From Synechococcus sp. CPC35 (GTDB lineage Bacteria > Cyanobacteriota > Cyanobacteriia > PCC-6307 > Cyanobiaceae), in the NCBI GenBank assembly GCA_002684175.1, contig NYUU01000121.1:1-5534 (forward strand): DNA of 5,534 bases, read 5' to 3'. Below are positions 1 through 5,514 of the stretch, piece by piece; the first letter of the stretch is position 1, and the number at the start of each line of letters is the position of its first letter. The notes beneath the pieces are model-generated. The model was not told where the DNA came from, made no database searches, and worked only from the letters and a program-made list of their open reading frames with translations. A program made the translations under genes and the position numbers.

Positions 1-234
1 AAATTTTTAAACCAAAGTCGGCAATGGGAGAAGGGGCTTAAAAAAGTCAACAAGTTCGCTTCGCATTGATATGAAGTCTGATACCAATCAATTAAACGGC
101 GACCGAGGATTCAGAAAAAACCAATTGATTCAAAAGATTCTCGGGGAAAGTAAAAGCTCTTCTAATTGTACCCACCATAATTCTTCTGTTTTTAAAAACT
201 ATCGCACGATCAAAAAACTGTTTAAATACTCTAT
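1..234. other. AT-rich stretch without a convincing gene
   Basis: By hand count about 35% of bases 1-240 are G or C, against about 60% in sampled lines of the large genes to the right. A 72-codon plus-strand frame opens at an ATG at 71. It has no Shine-Dalgarno sequence, is rich in Lys, Asn and Ser as expected of random AT-rich DNA, and runs antisense into the 3' end of the 67-residue gene, so I do not call it. Small structures seen are a 12-bp palindrome at 188-199 (GTTTTTAAAAAC) and an inverted pair AATCAATT (86-93) / AATTGATT (123-130). The stretch is probably an intergenic spacer, possibly with regulatory sequence for a gene beyond the left edge. Confidence 0.5.
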
Positions 235-243
235 TCAGTTTTT
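213..243. terminator. Possible bidirectional AT-rich hairpin terminator
   Basis: AAAAACTG (213-220) is the exact reverse complement of CAGTTTTT (236-243), giving an 8-bp stem with a 15-base loop. Either strand ends the stem in a run of T. It includes the TGA stop (235-237) of the minus-strand 67-residue gene, so it could end that transcript. Only two base pairs are G-C and the U-run lies within the stem, so it would be a weak terminator and the pairing may simply reflect base composition. Confidence 0.28.
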
Positions 244-438
244 CGGTTCGATAGCCAGAGCAGCATCCATCCTGACCGCTTCAGACTGAAGAAAAAAATC
301 CGCCCACATGCTCACCAGAAAGGTGAAGGTGTGGAGCGCCCTGATCTGCTCTCTGGACCCAGGAGAAGTGTATTTGAAGTCCATGAACATCTGGTCTGCA
401 ACTTTGAGCTGTTCTTTACATCGCTGATCGATTGACAT
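235..438 (-). CDS. Conserved-looking hypothetical protein, 67 aa
   Basis: I do not recognise this small protein. It reads as a soluble, probably helical polypeptide. The N-terminal third is charged (Cys7; acidic and basic residues to about 24), the middle has a Ser-Pro-Gly-Ser turn near residues 25-28, and a hydrophobic-aromatic helix near 37-50 contains Thr-Phe-Thr-Phe and Trp-Ala-Asp-Phe-Phe. An amphipathic end contains Ala-Ala-Leu-Ala-Ile-Glu. There is no signal peptide and no clear membrane span, although residues 36-50 are fairly hydrophobic. The ATG at 438 is preceded by a weak purine stretch (TGAG). Codon choice looks coding and contrasts with the AT-rich DNA just downstream. It lies on the same strand as hli, but a terminator-like hairpin separates them, so it is probably transcribed alone. 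A chance ORF is possible but less likely. Confidence 0.6.
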   Translation of the reverse strand: MSIDQRCKEQLKVADQMFMDFKYTSPGSREQIRALHTFTFLVSMWADFFLQSEAVRMDAALAIEPKN

Positions 439-503
439 AGCTCAGAAAACGCACTCTTGGAGTTGTCTCAAAAACAAATTCTCTCCACAAACCAACGCTG
501 CAC

Positions 504-532
504 CAAAAATCTGAAGGGTGATCGATTCAGAT
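504..532 (-). terminator. Probable intrinsic terminator after hli
   Basis: Read on the minus strand, ATCTGAA (532-526) pairs perfectly with TTCAGAT (515-509) across a 10-base loop, and is followed by a T-run (T at 509-505). It lies about 30 bases downstream of the hli stop and about 70 bases upstream of the 67-residue gene, where an hli terminator would be expected. The stem has only two G-C pairs, so read-through into the downstream gene is plausible. Confidence 0.45.
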
Positions 533-563
533 GACGATTGAATACTCCCTGCAAAACCATTCA

Positions 564-758
564 TCAGCCGACCCCGAAAACACCGAAGCCGATCTGGGTT
601 GCGATGCCATGGCCTGTAATGGCCTCAGTGACCACACCAATCAGGAAGCCCAACATGGCAATGCGTCCATTCAGGCGCTCGGCCCGCCCCAAGCGCTCAC
701 CCTCGATCTGAGCAGCAGCTTGCTGGGCCATCTGCTGCCGTACGGAAGAAGAAGACAC
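564..758 (-). CDS. hli: High-light-inducible protein (Hli/SCP), 64 aa
   Basis: This is a single-helix chlorophyll a/b-binding-like protein of the thylakoid membrane. Known members bind chlorophyll and carotenoid and protect photosystem II assembly under high light and other stress. The family motif ExxNGRxAMxGF is at residues 27-38, with putative chlorophyll ligands Glu27 and Asn30 and the partner Arg32. The membrane helix runs from about 32 to 48 and a Gly-rich tail follows (56-64). The N-terminus is Ser- and Gln/Ala-rich. I chose the GTG at 758 because AGAGGA lies three bases before it and a TAATAT -10-like box lies 24-29 bases upstream. An in-frame ATG at 836 would add 26 residues, but it has no nearby Shine-Dalgarno and lies upstream of that box. 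The size fits the family. Many hli copies occur per genome in this group, so which paralogue this is cannot be told. Confidence 0.9.
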   Translation of the reverse strand: MSSSSVRQQMAQQAAAQIEGERLGRAERLNGRIAMLGFLIGVVTEAITGHGIATQIGFGVFGVG

Positions 759-781
759 AGATCCTCTGAAAACGTTTCGAA

Positions 782-787
782 ATATTA
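782..787 (-). promoter_or_regulatory. Candidate -10 box for hli
   Basis: TAATAT on the minus strand (787 down to 782) matches the consensus TATAAT at four of six positions. It would place transcription start near 775, giving a leader of about 17 bases carrying the AGAGGA before the GTG at 758. No good -35 hexamer lies 16-18 bases upstream, which would fit an activated or alternative-sigma promoter but also fits chance. Confidence 0.3.
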
Positions 788-945
788 AGAGACCTTGCAT
801 CGCTGACGAGAGGGTTATCCGATCACTTTCAAACATCAGCCAAATGCGCTGACCTCATGAATATGGTCCCTGGCCCTCACCGCCAGAAAATTCAGAGAAG
901 GTTTACCTCAGGCAGTGACCGCATTTCTGACAATCCATTTCAAGC

Positions 946-970
946 AAAAAACCCCGACTCCAGGTCGGGG
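946..970 (-). terminator. Strong intrinsic terminator, minus strand
   Basis: On the minus strand CCCCGAC (970-964) pairs perfectly with GTCGGGG (958-952) around a 5-base loop, followed directly by six T (951-946). This is a classic rho-independent terminator with six G-C pairs in a 7-bp stem. The plus-strand direction lacks a T-run, so it serves minus-strand transcription. It sits 25 bases past the stop of the 75-residue gene, which is the best evidence that a minus-strand transcript crosses 995-1222. It also insulates hli from upstream transcription. Confidence 0.9.
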
Positions 971-994
971 CTCCTTACTGACCTTGGACGGGTT

Positions 995-1222
995 CTACAA
1001 CTTATAAACGGAGAAATGCCTCGTCCGTGAAGGATGAGCATAAACACCACCCTCTGGCGCATCACGACAGGGTCCACCCACCCCCTCATTCACCAAGAGA
1101 GGATAGGTGTGCATGTGACCCGTCGATCCCGTCCAAGGACGACTTACCAAGAATGGCCCCTGAGCTCCCTCTTGCGAGTGATAAACATTCTCAACAGGAG
1201 TGATATATGTGTCACAGAGCAC
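995..1222 (-). CDS. Hypothetical small protein, 75 aa, GTG start
   Basis: I do not recognise this protein. It is rich in Gly, Pro, His and Tyr: a TGSTGHMHTYP stretch near residues 32-42, EGVGGP near 46-51, and a basic-aromatic C-terminus (HPSRTRHFSVYKL). Cys is at 3 and near 52. There is no hydrophobic helix, so it is probably soluble or partly disordered. The start is a GTG; GGTGA, a good match to the 3' part of the Shine-Dalgarno consensus, lies six bases before it, and an in-frame TGA three codons upstream rules out a longer form. A strong terminator follows 25 bases after the TAG stop. These signals make a real gene more likely than not. The alternative is a non-coding RNA ending at the same terminator. 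It is on the same strand as the epimerase gene, but a stable hairpin lies between, so the two may not be co-transcribed. Confidence 0.55.
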   Translation of the reverse strand: MLCDTYITPVENVYHSQEGAQGPFLVSRPWTGSTGHMHTYPLLVNEGVGGPCRDAPEGGVYAHPSRTRHFSVYKL

Positions 1223-1283
1223 AAATGCTCACCAGGTTCCGGCCGGCCATCAGAGCTTGAATCACCAAACCTGAACTGACTCT

Positions 1284-1311
1284 CAGGGTCTGGTTGTGAC
1301 ACCAGACCCTG
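1284..1311 (-). terminator. Perfect 11-bp inverted repeat, possible 3' end of epimerase mRNA
   Basis: CAGGGTCTGGT (1284-1294) and ACCAGACCCTG (1301-1311) are exact reverse complements separated by six bases. They would form a very stable hairpin in RNA of either strand. No T-run follows on either side, so it is not a canonical intrinsic terminator. Its place about 100 bases past the epimerase stop suggests a transcript end or an mRNA-stabilising 3' structure. An operator for a dimeric regulator of the 75-residue gene is another possibility. Confidence 0.5.
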
Positions 1312-1365
1312 CGCATTCGAAACTGGAACAGGCTTTTGGAGCGGAAGAAGCGAGCGGCTTTCCCT

Positions 1366-1425
1366 GATCAACTCGCTAAGGATCAACTCTCCACCGATCA
1401 GATCTTCTCCGATCAAATCTCCTCC
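1366..1425. repeat. Four imperfect 15-bp tandem repeats across the epimerase stop codon
   Basis: Four contiguous 15-base units each begin with GATC on the plus strand: GATCAACTCGCTAAG, GATCAACTCTCCACC, GATCAGATCTTCTCC and GATCAAATCTCCTCC. The last two differ at 2 of 15 bases, and the second and fourth also differ at two; the first unit is most diverged. The rightmost unit contains the last two sense codons and the TGA of the minus-strand epimerase gene; the other three lie in its 3' UTR. The 15-base period keeps frame, so in the minus-strand frame starting at the TTG at 1416 it encodes a five-residue repeat ending Leu-Ile. Confidence 0.8.
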
Positions 1426-2501
1426 GTCTCCTTCAGACGAATACCAAGACCCATCTCCGGCGATGCATGGAGCTGATCACCTGAAAGCGGAGGTTGCGTA
1501 AAAGGGTCATCCACCAGATTCAGATGACTGTCCAGATCAGGCCAGCGAATCAAGGACAGAAGTTGCGCAGCCGCTCCATTCAGAAGCGAGCTGTCGGAAT
1601 AACAACCCACCATCAGATCCACTCCAAGACGACGAGCCACCTGTGCCATCAGCAGGGCATGCGTCAGGCCACCGGTTTTGAGCAGCTTCAGATTCATGCC
1701 ATCCACCACCGGGGCCAACCGCAGTAAATCTTCGAGATCCCAGCAGCTTTCATCGGCCACTAGAGGGATCTTGCAGTGCGAATACAGATCCGCAAAGCCC
1801 TGGCGGTCTCTCTGCGGGTCTGGATCAGGAGCCAGAGGTTGCTCCAACAGCACGACGTGACATGTCTCGAGGTCTTGCAACATCAAACGGGCCTGTTCAA
1901 GCGTCCAGCCGCCGTTGGCATCGACCTGGAGTTCAATCGCCTCACCGGTCCGTTCCTGTCTGGCATCGATTGCCTTGGCCACTGCCACCAGCAGTTCGCG
2001 GTCATGGCTCAGTCCATCGGGGCTTCCCAGTTTCAGCTTCACCCGGGAGGCCGGAAGCTGATCCCACCAGCGCCGTAAGCGCTCCAGTACAGCAGGCACA
2101 GAGCCAAGTCCAAGGGTGACGCTGGTGGCAACGCCATCGCGTCCATCAAGGCCGAGCAATCGCCAGACAGGTTGTCCGATTGATTGCCCACGCCAGTCCC
2201 AGAGGGCCAGATCGACGGCACAGCGCGCTGGCGGGCTGAGAGGAGCCAACAACGACTCAAAACTGTCCGGGACCAGAGGATCCAGGGGCTCCAGCTGCGA
2301 CAGGAGGCACTCCAGCTCGTCCGCCACCGAAGCCGTGCTGTAACCACGGTGTCCGGTCTCAAAGCCACCGGTCTCTCCACGGCCTGTGCTCCCATTGCGG
2401 CTGAGACTGAGCTCCAGCCTTTGAACGGAAGACGTTGTGCCGCGACTGATCGCCAGAGGCACTGCCTTGGTGAGGGTGAACCGTCTCAGCTGCCAGCCCA
2501 T
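1413..2501 (-). CDS. Enolase-superfamily enzyme, probable dipeptide (L-Ala-D/L-Glu) epimerase
   Basis: This 362-residue protein is a mandelate racemase/muconate lactonizing enzyme type member of the enolase superfamily. The N-terminal capping domain (about 1-110) ends in an Ala-Val-Asp-Leu-Ala-Leu-Trp-Asp helix and a GQPVWRLLG motif. The barrel carries KxK (Lys155, Lys157), Mg ligands Asp194 (VDANGGW), Glu220 (LEQP) and Asp250 (ADES), and the opposite-face Lys272 (NLKLLKTGG). A C-terminal Asp-Leu-Asp (322-324) matches the DxD motif that holds the dipeptide amino group in Ala-Glu epimerases. The EQP, ADES and NLKLLKTGG forms fit this family better than o-succinylbenzoate synthase (menC), the main alternative. 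The likely role is cytosolic epimerisation of L-Ala-D-Glu from murein peptides. I chose the ATG at 2501, since it begins where the family's first strand begins; a GTG at 2537 would add 12 residues without a ribosome site. It is divergent from miaB. Confidence 0.85.
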   Translation of the reverse strand: MGWQLRRFTLTKAVPLAISRGTTSSVQRLELSLSRNGSTGRGETGGFETGHRGYSTASVADELECLLSQLEPLDPLVPDSFESLLAPLSPPARCAVDLALWDWRGQSIGQPVWRLLGLDGRDGVATSVTLGLGSVPAVLERLRRWWDQLPASRVKLKLGSPDGLSHDRELLVAVAKAIDARQERTGEAIELQVDANGGWTLEQARLMLQDLETCHVVLLEQPLAPDPDPQRDRQGFADLYSHCKIPLVADESCWDLEDLLRLAPVVDGMNLKLLKTGGLTHALLMAQVARRLGVDLMVGCYSDSSLLNGAAAQLLSLIRWPDLDSHLNLVDDPFTQPPLSGDQLHASPEMGLGIRLKETEEI

Positions 2502-2579
2502 TCCAGTCAATTCCGACCCACCGAAGCAAAGTCGCACACGACGGCTGTGACTATCACTGAGAAGGCATGGTCCAGAACC

Positions 2580-3983
2580 TTGGTCGTTTCCGCCCCCCCC
2601 ACAACCAAAACCGCCCCTGGGCTGACCCGGGAGCCTGGCAGCTACTGGATCACCACCTTCGGCTGCCAGATGAACAAGGCGGATTCCGAACGGATGGCCG
2701 GAATCCTCGAATCAATGGGATACAGCCCGGCATCCGCGGAACTTGATGCGGATCTGGTTCTTTACAACACCTGCACCATCCGCGACAACGCCGAGCAGAA
2801 GGTTTACAGCTACCTGGGTCGCCAGGCCAGAAGAAAGCATCACAATCCCAATCTCACCCTGATCGTGGCTGGCTGCGTCGCCCAGCAGGAGGGGGAATCC
2901 CTGCTGCGCAGGGTGCCCGAACTTGATCTGGTGATGGGCCCGCAGCATGCCAACCGACTCGAGACCCTGCTGACGCAGGTGAACAGCGGGCAGCAGGTCG
3001 TGGCTACGGAGGAGCATCACATCCTCGAAGACATCACCACCGCGCGCCGCGACAGCAGCATCTGCGGCTGGGTGAATGTGATCTACGGCTGCAATGAACG
3101 CTGCACCTACTGCGTGGTGCCATCCGTTCGAGGCAGAGAGCAGTCCCGGTATCCGGAGGCGATCCATCTCGAGATGGAAGGACTTGCCGCCCAGGGTTAC
3201 AAGGAGATCACCCTGCTTGGGCAGAACATCGACGCCTACGGACGAGACCTGCCGGGCATCGCCGAGAACGGTCGGAGAAAAAACACACTGACGGATCTGC
3301 TTCATCACGTTCATGACGTGGATGGCATCGAAAGAATCCGCTTTGCCACCAGCCACCCCAGATATTTCACCGACCGCCTGATCGACGCCTGCGCCGATCT
3401 GCCGAAGCTCTGTGAACACTTTCACATCCCATTTCAGAGCGGCGATAACGACGTGCTTCGTGCCATGGCCCGCGGCTACACCGTGGATCGCTACCGACGG
3501 ATCATTGATCGCATCCGTCAACGCATGCCGGATGCCTCTCTAAGCGCGGATGTGATCGTGGCCTTCCCAGGTGAAACGGATGCCCAGTTCCGTCGCACCC
3601 TGGATCTGATTGACGCCATCGGCTTCGATCAGGTGAACACAGCTGCTTACTCACCAAGACCCAACACACCAGCGGCCAACTGGGACAACCAGCTGGAGGA
3701 GGACGTCAAGGTGGCCCGTCTGCAGGAGATCAATGCCCTGGTGGAGCGCTGCGCCCGCGAGCGAAACGCTCGTTACACCGGTCGCATCGAGGAGATCCTG
3801 GCCGAAGGCATCAACCCCAAAGACCGATCGCAGCTGATGGGGCGTACCCGTACAAACCGCCTGACCTTCTTCAGCTCCGAGGGACCGGACGGAGTCCGCT
3901 ACGGCGCCGGAGATCTCGTGAAGGTGACTATTGATGTAGTGAGGTCCTTCTCCCTCAGCGGTACCCCCCTGCCGAAGGACTGA
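2580..3983 (+). CDS. miaB: tRNA-2-methylthio-N6-dimethylallyladenosine synthase MiaB
   Basis: This radical-SAM methylthiotransferase converts i6A37 to ms2i6A37 in tRNAs that read codons starting with U. From the TTG at 2580 it is 467 residues, close to the usual 440-475. The N-terminal UPF0004 domain (about 20-145) has the three cluster cysteines Cys29 (TTFGCQMN), Cys65 (NTCTIR) and Cys99 (AGCVAQ). The radical-SAM core (about 160-390) has Cys171, Cys175 and Cys178 (CxxxCxxC) for the second [4Fe-4S] cluster and [13 protein letters not shown] (357-366) is the MiaB-type signature, and a TRAM RNA-binding domain fills about 397-462. The start is uncertain: an in-frame GTG at 2547 gives 478 residues, neither start has a well-spaced Shine-Dalgarno, and a C8 tract lies just after the TTG. 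TTG is preferred because it leaves a short N-terminus before [11 protein letters not shown]. ddl follows after 45 bases with no terminator seen. Confidence 0.96.
   Translation: MVVSAPPTTKTAPGLTREPGSYWITTFGCQMNKADSERMAGILESMGYSPASAELDADLVLYNTCTIRDNAEQKVYSYLGRQARRKHHNPNLTLIVAGCVAQQEGESLLRRVPELDLVMGPQHANRLETLLTQVNSGQQVVATEEHHILEDITTARRDSSICGWVNVIYGCNERCTYCVVPSVRGREQSRYPEAIHLEMEGLAAQGYKEITLLGQNIDAYGRDLPGIAENGRRKNTLTDLLHHVHDVDGIERIRFATSHPRYFTDRLIDACADLPKLCEHFHIPFQSGDNDVLRAMARGYTVDRYRRIIDRIRQRMPDASLSADVIVAFPGETDAQFRRTLDLIDAIGFDQVNTAAYSPRPNTPAANWDNQLEEDVKVARLQEINALVERCARERNARYTGRIEEILAEGINPKDRSQLMGRTRTNRLTFFSSEGPDGVRYGAGDLVKVTIDVVRSFSLSGTPLPKD
2593..2600 (+). repeat. Homopolymer of eight C at the start of miaB
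   Basis: Eight consecutive C lie about five codons into miaB as called. An ATG at 2567 with GAGAAGG just upstream is out of frame by one base; deleting one C would bring it into frame with MiaB. The tract therefore decides which start codon can be used. Confidence 0.9.
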
Positions 3984-4028
3984 ACGCGCTGATATTTTTG
4001 GCGCCGGTTGTTCGGGTTTCTCTCAGCG

Positions 4029-5081
4029 ATGTCGTCCAGCCCTGTGGTCATCGGTCTCGTCTTTGGCGGTTGCTCCGGCGAACACGATGTATCAATCCGC
4101 TCTGCCAGCACCGTTCTCAAGGGACTTCGCAGCGGCGAGAACGCCAGGCGCTACAAGGTGATCACGGTTTACATCGACCGTGATGGACGCTGGTGGGGGC
4201 CTGAATTGGCAGATGCTGTTCTTGCAGGGATTCAGTCACCTGCATTGCCGGAGCCTCTGCCCTCCGCAGGATTTCATGGATTCCCAGAAGGGACAGAAGA
4301 TGTCGAGATCTGGTATCCGGTGCTGCATGGACCCAACGGCGAGGACGGCACGATCCAGGGCCTGTTCGAACTGAATGGCAAGCCGTACGTCGGAGCAGGC
4401 GTGCTCGGCTCGGCGATGAGTATGGATAAACAGGCGATGAAGTCCGCCTTCGCCGCCGCAGGTCTGGATCAGGTTCCCTACATCTCACTTCAGGCATCCG
4501 AACTGAAGAACCACGACAACCGATCCGCTGCTCTGGACCGCATCGAGGCGGAACTGGCCTACCCCTGTTTCGTGAAACCGGCCAATCTCGGCTCCTCCGT
4601 GGGAATCAGCAAAGTTCGCAACCGTGGAGAACTTGAGGCCGGTCTCGAGAAAGCCGCTGCTCTTGATCCAAGGCTTGTGGTGGAACAGGGAGTCAAAGCA
4701 AGGGAGCTGGAATGTGCCGTGCTGGGCTCAACGGATCTGAAGGCCTCGGTGGTGGGCGAAGTGCGATTCGATGCGGACTGGTACGACTACGACACCAAAT
4801 ACACCGACGGCTGCAGCACCACCCTGATTCCAGCTCCATTGCCGGAACAGGTGGCCGAGCGAATCCGGACTCAGGCTCTGCTTGCGTGCGCAGCAGTTGC
4901 TGTCACAGGCCTTGGCAGGGTCGATTTCTTTTATGAAGAAGCCTCGGATCGCATCTGGATCAATGAGATCAACACACTGCCCGGCTTCACAAGTCAGAGC
5001 ATGTATCCAATGCTCTGGGCCGCCAGTGGGTTAACACTCGATCAGCTCGTGCACCAACTCATTCAAACGGCTGGAGAATGA
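4029..5081 (+). CDS. ddl: D-alanine--D-alanine ligase
   Basis: This cytosolic ATP-grasp enzyme joins two D-Ala for the peptidoglycan stem peptide. The protein is 350 residues, usual for the family. The N-terminal signature [10 protein letters not shown] (13-22) carries Glu18, which contacts the first D-Ala in known enzymes. [12 protein letters not shown] is at 100-111. The ATP-grasp part has Lys134, Lys183 in [15 protein letters not shown] (181-195) with the serine loop, and an omega loop DYDTKYTDG (253-261). The Lys257-Tyr258 pair in that loop fits a true D-Ala-D-Ala ligase, as D-lactate-type ligases differ here. Mg ligands are Asp299, Glu313 and Asn315 (NEINTLPGF). Cys15 stands where many homologues have Arg. 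I chose the ATG at 4029 rather than the TTG at 4008, because homologues begin a few residues before the VxxGLVFGG strand. No Shine-Dalgarno is evident. Position after miaB and before an ftsQ-like start suggests co-transcription with division genes. Confidence 0.97.
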   Translation: MSSSPVVIGLVFGGCSGEHDVSIRSASTVLKGLRSGENARRYKVITVYIDRDGRWWGPELADAVLAGIQSPALPEPLPSAGFHGFPEGTEDVEIWYPVLHGPNGEDGTIQGLFELNGKPYVGAGVLGSAMSMDKQAMKSAFAAAGLDQVPYISLQASELKNHDNRSAALDRIEAELAYPCFVKPANLGSSVGISKVRNRGELEAGLEKAAALDPRLVVEQGVKARELECAVLGSTDLKASVVGEVRFDADWYDYDTKYTDGCSTTLIPAPLPEQVAERIRTQALLACAAVAVTGLGRVDFFYEEASDRIWINEINTLPGFTSQSMYPMLWAASGLTLDQLVHQLIQTAGE

Positions 5082-5103
5082 ACGCAACGGCTTCGCCTTC
5101 GCT

Positions 5104-5514
5104 ATGAGCCACGGACTGCTCTGGCTACCCCTGTTGATGGTTTTTGTTCTGCTGGCTGCCCTCGGCTGGCTGGAACGACGCCGTCAGTTCCTATTCCGGA
5201 CCTGGGCGGAAGGATCGGAACTGGCCAAACTCGATGGCTGCGGAGGAGCACGGCTGAAAGATGGACAGCTTCACTGGTGCCGCTTTGAGGCTGGACGATT
5301 TCAGGAACAGGGCAGTTTTGATGTCTGCCGACTGGAACTGGTCGAGCTCATGTCACTTGCTTCGGGTGATGCTCCACTGACGGAGGAATCCCAGGGTCTC
5401 TGTCGCCTGCGCCTTGTCGGGAAAGGTTCTCAGATGGATGTTCCCTTCTCCGATGGATCAAGGGCGCGTCGCTGGAGTGAACAGCTGATGACCTGCGCCC
5501 GTTGCGACCTGTGA
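5104..5514 (+). CDS. Single-pass membrane protein of unknown function between ddl and ftsQ, 136 aa
   Basis: I do not assign a family. Residues 4-23 form one strongly hydrophobic helix (Leu/Val/Ala-rich), followed at once by Glu-Arg-Arg-Arg, so by the positive-inside rule the remaining 110 residues should face the cytoplasm, with the helix as a signal anchor. The soluble part alternates short beta-like stretches (LHWCRF, CRLELVEL, CRLRLV) and ends in a helix (about 117-131), an arrangement compatible with a PH-like fold; that is inference. Six cysteines occur (46, 59, 75, 100, 131, 134), the last two as CxxC. The ATG at 5104 is 22 bases past the ddl stop and has no clear Shine-Dalgarno. The TGA overlaps the next GTG as GTGA, which implies translational coupling. 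Its place between ddl and a putative ftsQ suggests a role in wall synthesis or division, or only a passenger gene. Confidence 0.88.
   Translation: MSHGLLWLPLLMVFVLLAALGWLERRRQFLFRTWAEGSELAKLDGCGGARLKDGQLHWCRFEAGRFQEQGSFDVCRLELVELMSLASGDAPLTEESQGLCRLRLVGKGSQMDVPFSDGSRARRWSEQLMTCARCDL

Noticed and set aside
71..289. 72-codon plus-strand frame in the AT-rich left end
   Set aside because: It has no Shine-Dalgarno, random-looking Lys/Asn/Ser-rich composition, and overlaps the better-supported minus-strand 67-residue gene by 55 bases.
531..788. 85-codon plus-strand frame
   Set aside because: It is antisense to hli, whose chlorophyll-binding motif is unmistakable.
759..945. An additional gene or a paired RpaB-type (HLR1) site upstream of hli
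   Set aside because: Only one GTTTACCT-like half (901-908) is present, far from the -10 box and without a second copy; no coding frame beyond the hli extension looks real.
946..1222. tmRNA, 6S, SRP or RNase P RNA ending at the strong terminator
   Set aside because: I looked for a tRNA-like T-arm and the SRP loop motif and saw neither; no conserved RNA family could be supported.
1034..1279. 81-codon plus-strand frame with AAGG touching its ATG
   Set aside because: The ribosome site is too close to the ATG, no terminator follows on the plus strand, and the strong terminator at 946-970 supports transcription of the opposite strand.
1144..1416. 90-codon minus-strand frame from the TTG overlapping the epimerase stop
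   Set aside because: GGAGGAG before the TTG is attractive, but the frame runs through the 11-bp inverted repeat and overlaps the 75-residue gene in another frame. Its protein is low in recognisable features. It is kept as a finding and not annotated.
2184..2546. Long 5' extension of the miaB frame (up to 599 residues in total)
   Set aside because: It is antisense to the epimerase gene and shows no MiaB homology; the family begins just before [11 protein letters not shown].
2712..3521. 269-codon minus-strand frame inside miaB
   Set aside because: It is a high-GC shadow frame; the plus strand has all MiaB cysteines and domains.
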